6,913 bases of DNA from AC-37 sp035275105 (GTDB lineage: Bacteria; Actinomycetota; Thermoleophilia; Solirubrobacterales; Thermoleophilaceae), in NCBI GenBank assembly GCA_035275105.1, contig DATENL010000292.1, positions 1 to 6,913 on the forward strand. Reading direction: 5' to 3'. The position numbers and the translations under genes are program-made. Positions within the stretch are counted from its first letter, which is position 1, and every line of letters begins with the position of its first letter. Below the pieces are notes generated by a model, which saw only the letters and a list, made by a program, of their open reading frames with translations, was not told where the DNA came from and searched no databases. Positions 1 through 5,663 of this stretch are shown piece by piece.

Positions 1-42
1 GGCGGCGGCACGGGCGGCGGCGGCTCCGGCGGCGGTGGCGGC
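1..42 (+). repeat. Glycine-codon low-complexity linker
   Basis: Fourteen consecutive codons, nearly all GGC or GGT, encode Gly with one Thr and one Ser (GGGTGGGGSGGGGG). This looks like a flexible spacer joining an unseen N-terminal part (signal peptide, anchor or another domain) to the ceramidase-like domain, which begins at about NLPFTYAIGLAS. How far the tract extends upstream cannot be seen. Such GGC runs can vary in length by slippage. Confidence 0.7.
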
Positions 43-1521
43 AACCTCCCCTTCACGTACGCGATCGGGCTCGCCTCGCGGTCGATCGCCCCGGAGGCGA
101 ACGGCATGTGGAAGGGCGAGAAGGTCTACCTGGGCGGCTACGGGATCAGCGGCGGCCAGCCGGGCGGCCTCGACCAGGGGCGCGCGGCCAACGGCGTCCT
201 GGCCGGCGGCCCGAAGGTGAACGCGTTCGCGCTCTCGGACGGCAAGCACCCCTTTGCCTTCGCGAACATCGAGGTCCAGGGCTGGTTCGTCGCCAACAAG
301 GACGCCCCCTACGGGCTGGTCGACATGCGCAAGGAGGTCGCGCGCCGCACCGACGGGGCGATCAAGGCCAACCAGGTGATGATCCAGTCGGACCACTCGC
401 ACGGCGGCGCCGACCCGATGGGGGTCTGGGGCAACGTCCCGCTCAGCTTCCGCAAGTTCATGTACGACCAGACCGTCGCGGCGATCGTGGAGGCCTGGCA
501 GCAGCGCAAGCCGGCGAACCTCTACTACGGCTGGGCGCCCGGCCGCGACCTCCAGTCGAACCAGTTCGACTACGACGAGTCCAACAAGGTGATGGACTCG
601 GACGTCCGCGTGCTCCAGGCGCGCGGCTCGAACGACAAGCCGATCGCCACGATCCTCGACTTCTCGTCGCACCCGACGGTGCTCGGCTCGAGCAACCGGC
701 GCGTGACGGGCGACTGGCCGCAGATGGCGAACGAGCTGATGAAGGAGCGCTTCGGCGGCGAGGCGATGACGATCGTCGGCACGCTCGGGCGCACGCAGCC
801 CAACCGCGGCGGCTGCCCGACGAGCGACAAGGGTGACGGCGACCCCGACGCCGCCGCGTGCAAGCTGGACGAGTACGCCGGCCGGGTCCTCGACCGCGCG
901 GCCGACGCGCTCGAGGACGCGCGCCTCCTGGACGGTGAGCCAGTCGTCTCGTCCAAGACCTACCTGATCCAGGACCCGGCCGACAACGGCGTCGTCTACG
1001 TCGGCCTCGGCGCGGTCGGCGACCCGATCGGCGTGAAGCTCGACCGCGCCCTGACGCCCCCGTGGCTACAGGGCAACGTCCTCGGGACGGTCACCGGGAG
1101 CGTGCGCATCGGCGACGTCCTGCTGTCGGCCGTGCCGGGCGAGATCTACCCGCAGATCGCGCTCAAGGTGGCCGAGGGCGTCGACGGTCCGGTGCGCAAG
1201 CACGGGTTCATGACGGCGGGCCTCGCGAACGACCAGCTCGGGTACGTCATCTACCCGTACCAGTCGTACCCCGAGCCGATCCTGTCGACGTTCGTATCGC
1301 GCGGCGACCAGATCCCGTCGCCGGACCCCGTCGGCAACGACAACTACGCGTTCAACGTCTCGAAGACGCTGGGCGGGCGCGTGGTCTGCTCGCTCCTGCG
1401 CGGCGCCGGCGAGGCGTTCGGCAAGGGCACGAAGTTCCGGGACGCCAACGCCGAGTGCGTGCAGTTCCCGAACGACATGCTCTTCGCCGAGGGCGAGGAC
1501 GTGCGCTTCCCGCAGCCCTAG
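1..1521 (+). CDS. Neutral/alkaline ceramidase-like protein, N-terminally truncated by the window
   Basis: The frame is open from base 1 to a TAG at 1519-1521, giving 506 visible residues; the true start and any signal peptide lie upstream. After a glycine-rich linker (1-42) the protein follows the neutral ceramidase plan. A DHSHGG motif (His codons 394 and 400) matches the family THTHSGPGG zinc motif, SHPTVLG (His codon 670) matches the second histidine site, PGE (Glu codon 1141) and LANDQLGY (Tyr codon 1243) match the Glu and Tyr ligands near the C-terminus. Where ceramidases have GDVSPN with the nucleophilic Ser, this protein has GRTQPN (Gln codon 796), so amide hydrolysis of ceramide is doubtful. 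Four cysteines fall in two pairs (codons 814/859 and 1387/1456), which fits disulfides and an exported protein. The fold assignment is fairly secure; substrate and activity are unknown. It converges on the next gene with a 10-bp gap. Confidence 0.72.
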   Translation, partial: GGGTGGGGSGGGGGNLPFTYAIGLASRSIAPEANGMWKGEKVYLGGYGISGGQPGGLDQGRAANGVLAGGPKVNAFALSDGKHPFAFANIEVQGWFVANKDAPYGLVDMRKEVARRTDGAIKANQVMIQSDHSHGGADPMGVWGNVPLSFRKFMYDQTVAAIVEAWQQRKPANLYYGWAPGRDLQSNQFDYDESNKVMDSDVRVLQARGSNDKPIATILDFSSHPTVLGSSNRRVTGDWPQMANELMKERFGGEAMTIVGTLGRTQPNRGGCPTSDKGDGDPDAAACKLDEYAGRVLDRAADALEDARLLDGEPVVSSKTYLIQDPADNGVVYVGLGAVGDPIGVKLDRALTPPWLQGNVLGTVTGSVRIGDVLLSAVPGEIYPQIALKVAEGVDGPVRKHGFMTAGLANDQLGYVIYPYQSYPEPILSTFVSRGDQIPSPDPVGNDNYAFNVSKTLGGRVVCSLLRGAGEAFGKGTKFRDANAECVQFPNDMLFAEGEDVRFPQP

Positions 1522-1531
1522 CGGCGCGGGA

Positions 1532-1762
1532 CTAGGCCGCGAGCGTACGCAGCAGGGTCACGACCTCCGCCGACCGCGCGAACGGATCCGCGATCGCCGG
1601 CCCGCCGTCCAGCGGCAGCGCCGCGCGCAGGCGCCCGTTCACCTCGGCCAGCAGCGCGTTGCCGTGGATCGGCTCGGCGCTGTCGAGGGCCGCGAGACGA
1701 AGGAGCTCGCCGGCATCGCCCTCGCCGCTGGTCCTGATCGTGATTGTCTCGTCGTGGCTCAT
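1532..1762 (-). CDS. Small GNAT-like protein (N-terminal half of an acetyltransferase fold)
   Basis: This 76-aa protein starts at ATG (1762-1760), with GGGGA about 6 nt upstream on the minus strand. Residues 6-30 (ITIRTSGEGDAGELLRLAAL) resemble the first strand and helix of GNAT N-acetyltransferases. LLAEVNGRLRAALPL (about 37-51) resembles the following beta hairpin, and IADPFARSAEVVTLLRTLAA closes the protein. The acetyl-CoA pyrophosphate loop (R/Q-x-x-G-x-G/A) and the rest of the fold are absent, so it should not be a working acetyltransferase alone. From memory, similar short proteins occur in actinobacteria of the Thermoleophilia type, which would argue for a real gene rather than a decayed one; the clean start and stop agree. 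It diverges from the lysR gene, so that regulator may control it. Function unknown. Confidence 0.72.
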   Translation of the reverse strand: MSHDETITIRTSGEGDAGELLRLAALDSAEPIHGNALLAEVNGRLRAALPLDGGPAIADPFARSAEVVTLLRTLAA

Positions 1763-1809
1763 AAGTATCCCCGATGGCTCGCGGTTGACAACATGAGTAT
1801 CGGTGATGG
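1760..1809. repeat. Phased imperfect direct repeat, candidate operator
   Basis: CATAAGTATCCCCGATGG (1760-1777) and CATGAGTATCGGTGATGG (1792-1809) agree at 14 of 18 positions. Their starts are 32 bp apart, close to three helical turns, so both copies face the same side of the DNA. Each contains the small dyad ATC-N3-GAT. The left copy covers the start codon and ribosome site region of the GNAT-like gene; the right copy covers its candidate -10 box and lies just upstream of TATAAA (1814-1819) on the lysR side. Placement between divergent lysR and target genes is typical of LysR-family operators, but the half-site is not the classic T-N11-A box, so the binding protein is inferred. Confidence 0.45.
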
Positions 1810-1824
1810 AGCGTATAAACTCAA
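1796..1824 (-). promoter_or_regulatory. Candidate promoter for the small GNAT-like gene
   Basis: On the minus strand a -35-like TTGAGT (plus 1819-1824) and a -10-like GATACT (plus 1796-1801) are separated by exactly 17 nt. Each matches 4 of 6 bases of the sigma-70 type consensus. Transcription would start near 1789, leaving a leader of about 27 nt with a GGGGA ribosome site. The -10 box lies inside the right copy of the direct repeat, so a protein bound there would block it. This is a by-eye call. Confidence 0.35.
1814..1819 (+). promoter_or_regulatory. Candidate -10 element for lysR
   Basis: TATAAA stands out in GC-rich surroundings and lies 40 nt before the lysR start codon. The only good -35 match upstream, TTGACA at 1785-1790, is 23 nt away, too far for a standard promoter, and the six bases at the normal distance (ACATGA) are poor. 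Either the promoter is weak or needs an activator, or this box is incidental. The right copy of the direct repeat would occupy the -35 zone, consistent with autoregulation. Confidence 0.25.
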
Positions 1825-1834
1825 ACGATTGTTT
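1823..1834. repeat. Short inverted repeat in the lysR leader
   Basis: AAAC (1823-1826) and GTTT (1831-1834) form a perfect inverted repeat around GATT, just downstream of the TATAAA box. It could be an operator half-pair or a small leader hairpin, but 4-bp arms are short enough to arise by chance. Confidence 0.2.
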
Positions 1835-1848
1835 CTTGGACCCGTGAT

Positions 1849-1855
1849 AAGGTGG
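1849..1855 (+). promoter_or_regulatory. Ribosome binding site of lysR
   Basis: AAGGTGG differs from the ideal AAGGAGG at one base and ends 4 nt before the ATG at 1860. It is the strongest such site among the genes here and fixes the lysR start. Confidence 0.7.
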
Positions 1856-1859
1856 ACTA

Positions 1860-2783
1860 ATGCTTGACGTGAAGCGATTGAGGGTGCTGCGCGAGGTGGC
1901 GGCGCAGAGCTCTTTCTCCGCCGCTGCGCAGAAGCTGGGCTACACGCAGTCCGCCGTGTCGCAGCAGATAGCCGCCCTCGAGCGCGAGGCGGGCGCGGTC
2001 CTTATCGAGCGCAACCCGCGCGGCATCCGCCTCACGGACGCCGGCGAGGCGCTGGTTCGCCACGCCGACAAGATCCTCGCGCGCCTGGCCGAGGCCGAGG
2101 CCGAGCTCGAGGCGATCGCCGGCCTGCGCGGCGGCCGGCTGCGCGTCGCGACCTTCCCCACCGCCGGCGCGACGCTCGTGCCGCGCGCGATCCGCGAGTT
2201 CAACCAGCGCCATCCCGAGGTCGAGCTGTCGCTCACGGAGGCCGAGCCCAACGAGAGCCTGCCGCTGCTCAAGGCCGGCGAGCTGGACCTCGTGCTGGTC
2301 GACGACTCGGACGTCCAGGACGACGTCGACGTCGAGCTCATCCCCCTGCTCGACGACCCGATGCACCTCGCGCTCCCCGCCGACCACCCGCTCGCGGCGC
2401 GCGAGCGCGTCCGGCTGGCCGACGTCGCGGACGAGCCGTGGATCCACCCCACGGTCAGCTGTCCCTGCCTGGGTCACGTGCAGACCGCCTGCAAGACGGC
2501 CGGCTTCGAGCCGCGCGTCGCTTACGAGAGCGACGACTTCCAGGTCGTGCAGGGACTCGTCGCCGCCGGCGTCGGCGTCGCGCTGATCCCGGCGCTGGCG
2601 CTGATCAGCGAGCGACCGGACGTCGTGATCCGCCCGCTCGGCCCGAGGGCGCCGTTCCGGAAGATCCTCGCCGCCGCGCTCGCCGACGGCTACCGCTCCC
2701 CCGCGGTCACCGAGATGATCGAGATCCTGGGGACGATCGCGAAGGACTACGAGGCGCCCAAGCGCCTCGCGGCTGCTTCCTAG
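1860..2783 (+). CDS. LysR-family transcriptional regulator
   Basis: This 307-aa protein has the usual LTTR length and layout. Residues 1-60 form the winged helix-turn-helix: MLDVKRLRVLREVAAQSSF, then AAAQKLGYTQSAVSQQIAALE as the recognition region, followed by the RLTDAGEAL wing signature. A linker helix (about 63-90, rich in Ala, Glu and Leu) leads to a two-lobed periplasmic-binding-protein-like effector domain (about 92-300), opening with RLRVATFPTAGATLVP and containing LPLLKAGELDLVLV. The effector domain has three cysteines at 201, 203 and 211 (CPC and AC). The ATG is supported by AAGGTGG. It is transcribed away from the small GNAT-like gene, the common arrangement for an LTTR and its target, and ends 11 bp from the convergent infA. 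The effector is not deducible. Family assignment is secure, regulon inferred. Confidence 0.95.
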   Translation: MLDVKRLRVLREVAAQSSFSAAAQKLGYTQSAVSQQIAALEREAGAVLIERNPRGIRLTDAGEALVRHADKILARLAEAEAELEAIAGLRGGRLRVATFPTAGATLVPRAIREFNQRHPEVELSLTEAEPNESLPLLKAGELDLVLVDDSDVQDDVDVELIPLLDDPMHLALPADHPLAARERVRLADVADEPWIHPTVSCPCLGHVQTACKTAGFEPRVAYESDDFQVVQGLVAAGVGVALIPALALISERPDVVIRPLGPRAPFRKILAAALADGYRSPAVTEMIEILGTIAKDYEAPKRLAAAS

Positions 2784-2794
2784 GCCCCGCGCCG

Positions 2795-3013
2795 CTACTT
2801 GTGCCGGTACGTGATCCGGCCGCGATCGAGGTCGTAGGGCGACAGCTCGATCTTCACCCGATCGCCGGGCAGGATCCGGATGTAGTGCCGCCGCATCTTG
2901 CCCGAGATGTGACCGAGCACCTCGTGGTCGTTGTCGAGCTTGACGCGGAACATCGTGTTCGGGAGGGCCTCGGTGACCTCACCCTCCATCTCGATCTTCT
3001 CTTCCTTCGCCAC
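2795..3013 (-). CDS. infA: Translation initiation factor IF-1
   Basis: This 72-aa protein is full length for IF-1, an OB-fold factor that binds the ribosomal A site during initiation. Diagnostic stretches are EGEVTEALPNTMFRV, HISGKMRRHYIRILPGDRV and ELSPYDLDRGRITYR. The start is GTG (3013-3011). The 12 nt before it (AGACTCTCCACC) contain no Shine-Dalgarno match; the nearest purine-rich bases lie in a strong hairpin. infA usually sits beside rpmJ and rpsM in the ribosomal protein cluster, but here it stands alone behind a cold-shock gene on the same strand, with lysR converging on its end. It may therefore be a second copy. The two OB-fold genes may share a transcript, the hairpin permitting. 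Confidence 0.96.
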   Translation of the reverse strand: MAKEEKIEMEGEVTEALPNTMFRVKLDNDHEVLGHISGKMRRHYIRILPGDRVKIELSPYDLDRGRITYRHK

Positions 3014-3025
3014 GGTGGAGAGTCT

Positions 3026-3067
3026 ATCCGCGGCCCCCGCCGCTCCCGGCCAGCGGGGGCCGCGGAT
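3026..3067 (-). terminator. Perfect 15-bp hairpin between csp and infA
   Basis: ATCCGCGGCCCCCGC (3026-3040) and GCGGGGGCCGCGGAT (3053-3067) are exact reverse complements around a 12-nt loop. On the transcribed (minus) strand the hairpin starts 3 nt after the csp stop and ends 12 nt before the infA GTG. No T-run follows, so it is not a classic intrinsic terminator. It may be a U-less terminator or attenuator, a 3' end stabiliser for csp mRNA, or a structure that controls entry of ribosomes at infA, which lacks its own Shine-Dalgarno sequence. The stem is certain; its role is not. Confidence 0.6.
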
Positions 3068-3070
3068 GCC

Positions 3071-3274
3071 TCAGATCTTGGTGACGTTGACGGCCTTCGG
3101 GCCCTTGTCGCCCGACTCCTCGTCGTAGGAGACCTTGGTGTTCTCCTGGAGCGTCTTGAACCCGCTCCCGTTGATGCCGGTGTGATGGACGAAGAGGTCG
3201 CGGTCGCCCTCGTCCGGGGTTATGAATCCGTACCCCTTCTCATCGTTGAACCACTTGACGGTCCCGGTCGCCAT
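3071..3274 (-). CDS. csp: Cold-shock protein, CspA family
   Basis: With start at ATG 3274 the protein is 67 aa, normal for a single cold-shock domain. It binds single-stranded RNA or DNA through an OB-fold and melts RNA secondary structure. Visible motifs are TGTVKWFNDEKGYGFITPD, including RNP1 (KGYGFI), and LFVHHTGI (RNP2). The ending GPKAVNVTKI is typical. The frame extends to a GTG at 3286, adding MQER, but homologues begin MATGTVKWF. The purine-rich tract GGAAGGAAGGG lies 11 nt before the ATG and would directly abut the GTG, though its 5' part could serve that GTG. It lies upstream of infA with a 57-bp gap. The 214-bp upstream gap leaves room for a long leader such as cold-shock genes often have. 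Confidence 0.95.
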   Translation of the reverse strand: MATGTVKWFNDEKGYGFITPDEGDRDLFVHHTGINGSGFKTLQENTKVSYDEESGDKGPKAVNVTKI

Positions 3275-3488
3275 GCGTTCTTGCACCCTTCCTTCCTGCC
3301 ATGCCCGGCTCGGTTCCGTCGTATGGGCCCGAACTTAGGTCATGCATCTGATCACGACACCGGACGCTCCCCGGCCCGGCGGCTACCGGCGCGGACAGTA
3401 GCATCCTCCCGGGCCGCGGGGAGGGACGAGCACCTACACCCGTGCGGGGGACGTGGAGTCACCGGCGACGGGTACCTGAATTGGGTAA
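3275..3488. other. Intergenic region upstream of csp
   Basis: These 214 bp between the end of the acyl-CoA enzyme gene and csp hold no credible gene on either strand. They should contain the csp promoter and leader. Minus-strand -10-like candidates are TACTGT preceded by TGC (plus 3395-3400, an extended -10 form, leader about 114 nt) and TAAGTT nearer the gene; neither has a good -35 partner. A purine-rich Shine-Dalgarno tract lies at about 3286-3298, and a nested hairpin occupies 3367-3423. The bases next to the upstream gene's stop (3481-3492) are conspicuously AT-rich. Confidence 0.5.
3367..3423 (-). terminator. Nested hairpin upstream of csp (terminator or leader structure)
   Basis: CTCCCCGGCCCGG (3367-3379) pairs with CCGGGCCG (3409-3416) plus GGGGAG (3418-3423), giving a 13-bp stem with a single bulged C at 3417. 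Inside it GCTAC (3382-3386) pairs with GTAGC (3398-3402). It lies 66 nt after the stop of the upstream gene with no T-run on the minus strand. It could end the four-gene transcript without a U-tract, or fold in a long csp leader. If csp starts transcription at the TACTGT box inside it, only the first role is possible. Confidence 0.45.
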
Positions 3489-4265
3489 TTAACGGCCCTC
3501 GAAAGTGGCGTTCCCAGGCCCCTCGCGGAGGAAGGCCGCGACCGCGTTCTGGAGGTCCTCGGTGCCGAAGAGCGGAGCGGCGATCTCGCCCACGCGCTCG
3601 TCGGCGCCGCGCACGCCGTGCTCGAGGAAGGCGCGCACCATCCGCTTGGTGGCCGCGTTCGCGAGCGTCGGTCCGGCCGCCAGCCGCTGGGCGAACCGCA
3701 GCGACTTCTCGGCCAGCTCGCCGTCCGGCACGACGCGGTTGATCACGTTCCAGCGCTCCAGCGTGGCGGCCGGGTAGAGGCCGCCGCTCATCACGAGCTC
3801 GCGCGCCCGCGCGGGCCCGGCGCGCTCGGCCACGCGCTGGGTGCCGCCCATCAGCGGGGTCAGCCCCACCACGATCTCGACGAGGCCGAACTGCGCCGAC
3901 TCCGACGCCCAGATCATGTCGCAGGCGAGCGCCATCTCGAACCCGGCGGTCAGGCACAGCCCGTGCACCGAGCAGAGCGTCGGGAACGGCAGGTCCTCGA
4001 GCCGGTGCGTGAGCCCGATCAGCTGCTGCGCGAACTCCCCGCCCTGCTCGGGCGTGCGCCCCTCGAAGACGTGCACGTCGGCGCCGCCGGTGAAGACGTC
4101 CCCCTCGGCGCGGATGAGCAGCGCCCGCGGCCCGTCGGCGGTCGCCTCGTCGAGGCAGGCGGTCACGGCGGTGGTCAGCTCCTCGCCGAACAGGTTCAGC
4201 GGCGGGTCGGCGATCGTGAGGACGCCCACGTCCCCGTCGCGCTCGTAGCGCGCGCGGTCAGCCAC
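3489..4265 (-). CDS. Enoyl-CoA hydratase/isomerase family protein
   Basis: This 258-aa protein is normal length for a crotonase-fold enzyme, which stabilises a thioester enolate of an acyl-CoA in the cytoplasm. Residues 59-63 (TGGAD) correspond to the first oxyanion-hole segment and HGLCLTAGFEMALACD (101-116) to the second. Glu110 and Glu130 (in LVEIVVG) sit at the two catalytic glutamates of classical hydratases, followed by GGTQR (140-144) and the usual C-terminal trimerisation helices ending NATFEGR. The second oxyanion segment reads TAG where most relatives have GGG. Both glutamates favour hydratase activity, but this superfamily has many reactions and the substrate is not deducible. The GTG start (4265-4263) follows GAGGAG and overlaps the end of the HIT gene by 8 bp, implying co-translation. 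It is last in the four-gene unit. Confidence 0.9.
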   Translation of the reverse strand: MADRARYERDGDVGVLTIADPPLNLFGEELTTAVTACLDEATADGPRALLIRAEGDVFTGGADVHVFEGRTPEQGGEFAQQLIGLTHRLEDLPFPTLCSVHGLCLTAGFEMALACDMIWASESAQFGLVEIVVGLTPLMGGTQRVAERAGPARARELVMSGGLYPAATLERWNVINRVVPDGELAEKSLRFAQRLAAGPTLANAATKRMVRAFLEHGVRGADERVGEIAAPLFGTEDLQNAVAAFLREGPGNATFEGR

Positions 4266-4665
4266 GGAGCTCCTCGGCGACCTTGGCCAGCTCGTCCTGG
4301 TCCGCCTCCTGGGGCCGGACGGGTAGCTGGAGCGGGTCGTCGTCGTAGCGCGGGATCACGTGGAGGTGCAGGTGGAAGACCGTCTGCCACGCCGCGGGCT
4401 CGCAGGAGTTGATCAGGTTCACGCCGTCGCACCCGAGGCGGTCGCGCATCCTGATGGCGAGCCGCTTGGCCGCCTGCGCGGTGTGGGCGAGGTCCTGGTC
4501 GCCGGCCTCGTAGAGGTTGCGCGAGTGTGCGCGCGGGATCACGAGCGCGTGGCCACGGGTCCACGGGTTCAGGTCCATGAACGCGATCGTGTGCTCGTCC
4601 TCGTCGACGCGCTGCGCGGGGATCTCGCCCGCGACGATCTTGCAGAAGATGCAGTCGTCCGCCAC
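4258..4665 (-). CDS. HIT-family (histidine triad) protein
   Basis: I take the GTG at 4665-4663 as start, giving 135 aa beginning VADDCIFCKIVAGEIP, the usual N-terminus of HINT-type proteins. The frame stays open to 4779, but the extra 38 residues overlap the corA end, are proline- and arginine-rich and look non-coding. The triad HLHLHV gives His98, His100 and His102. Cys5 and Cys8 with His47 and His98 match the zinc site seen in some HIT proteins. Members hydrolyse or transfer nucleotides from phosphoramidates, adenylylated compounds or dinucleoside polyphosphates; the substrate here is unknown. The ribosome site is weak (AGGG 11 nt upstream). The start is 23 bp after corA, and the end overlaps the next gene by 8 bp. 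Confidence 0.92.
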   Translation of the reverse strand: MADDCIFCKIVAGEIPAQRVDEDEHTIAFMDLNPWTRGHALVIPRAHSRNLYEAGDQDLAHTAQAAKRLAIRMRDRLGCDGVNLINSCEPAAWQTVFHLHLHVIPRYDDDPLQLPVRPQEADQDELAKVAEELRG

Positions 4666-4688
4666 GGCGGGGAACCCTACAGATGCGC

Positions 4689-5663
4689 CTAGAGCCAGCC
4701 GATCCGCTTGAACCGGCGGTAGAGCAACAGGCAGATCAGGGCCATCACGATCAGCACGAGCGGGTAGCCGAACCTCCACCTGAGCTCCGGCATGTGCCTG
4801 AAGTTCATGCCGTAGATCGCGCCGATCACGGTCGGGATGGCGGCGATCGCGGCCCAGGCGGTGATCGTGCGCATGTCGTTGTTCTGGCGGACGCTCACCT
4901 GGGCGAGGTTGGCCTCGAGCGTGCCGTTGAGCAGCTCACGCAGGCTCTCGACGTTCTCGTTCGCTCGCTTCACGTGGTCGAGCACGTCGCGGAAGTAGGG
5001 CTGGATGTCGTCGTGGACGACGTCGTGCGAGTCCCGCACGAGGCGCATGAGCGGCTCGATCAGCGGCTCGGTCGCGCGGTGCAGCTCGATCGTCTCGCGC
5101 TTGAGCTTGTAGATCCGCTTCGTCGGCGCGCGACGGTCGTCGGAGAAGACCTCCTTCTCGACCTCCTCTACGTCCTGCGAGACACCCAGGACGACCGGGG
5201 TGTAGTCGTCCACCACCTTGTCCACGATCGCGTGAAGCACCGCGCTCGGGCCGCAGCGCAGGAGGTCGCGGCGGTCCTCGAGGCGCAGCCGAACCGGATG
5301 GAGGTCCGTCGCCTTCCCGTGGCGGACCGAGATGACGAACCCCGGCCCGACGAAGAGCATGATCTGGCCGAGCTCCACGTCCTCCGTCTCCTCGATGTAG
5401 TGCGCGGTGCGCAGCACGAGGAAGATCGTGTCCCCGTACACCTCGAGCTTCGGCCGCTGGTGCGCCTTCACCGAGTCCTCGACAGCCAGCTCGTGGAGCT
5501 GGAACTCGCGTGCCACGGAGTCGAACTCCTCCATGCTCGGCTCGAACATGCCGATCCAGACCCAGGCGTCGTCCCCGCGGCGGATCGCCTCGTAGGCGTC
5601 GTGGAGGTCGACGCCGCCTGCGCGGCGCTCGCCCTTCTCGTATACGGCGCAGTCGACGATCAC
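4689..5663 (-). CDS. corA: CorA-family magnesium/divalent cation transporter
   Basis: This 324-aa protein matches CorA length and order: a large N-terminal cytoplasmic domain, a long helical stalk (about 165-260, highly charged), TM1 (about 265-284), the signature YGMNF (284-288, selectivity-filter GMN), a short outer loop with MPEL, TM2 (about 300-316) and a basic C-terminal tail (YRRFKRIGWL). CorA pentamers pass Mg2+, and in some members Co2+ or Ni2+, across the cytoplasmic membrane. The start is GTG, sharing bases with the upstream gene's TGA in a 4-bp GTGA overlap, so translation is probably coupled. The possible ribosome site GGGAG, 11 nt upstream, lies in a 5-bp hairpin. Family is certain; ion preference is not visible. 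Confidence 0.96.
   Translation of the reverse strand: MIVDCAVYEKGERRAGGVDLHDAYEAIRRGDDAWVWIGMFEPSMEEFDSVAREFQLHELAVEDSVKAHQRPKLEVYGDTIFLVLRTAHYIEETEDVELGQIMLFVGPGFVISVRHGKATDLHPVRLRLEDRRDLLRCGPSAVLHAIVDKVVDDYTPVVLGVSQDVEEVEKEVFSDDRRAPTKRIYKLKRETIELHRATEPLIEPLMRLVRDSHDVVHDDIQPYFRDVLDHVKRANENVESLRELLNGTLEANLAQVSVRQNNDMRTITAWAAIAAIPTVIGAIYGMNFRHMPELRWRFGYPLVLIVMALICLLLYRRFKRIGWL

Noticed and set aside
1785..1819. TTGACA (1785-1790) and TATAAA (1814-1819) as one promoter for lysR
   Set aside because: The 23-nt spacer is too long for a normal promoter; TATAAA is kept only as a weak candidate on its own.
1664..1867. Plus-strand 67-codon frame across the lysR upstream region
   Set aside because: It overlaps the GNAT-like gene and the control region, ends inside lysR, and its translation resembles no family.
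3275..3286. GTG start of csp at 3286 adding four residues
   Set aside because: Cold-shock proteins begin at MATGTVKWF, and the main purine-rich tract would abut this GTG with no spacing, although its 5' part leaves the case not fully closed.
2438..3742. Plus-strand 434-codon open frame over the lysR end, infA and csp
   Set aside because: The translation is Arg/Pro/Ala-rich with no motif and crosses three recognisable genes; it is a frame shadow.
4666..4779. N-terminal extension of the HIT protein to 4779
   Set aside because: The added 38 residues overlap corA and look non-coding, while family members start close to DDCIFCKI.
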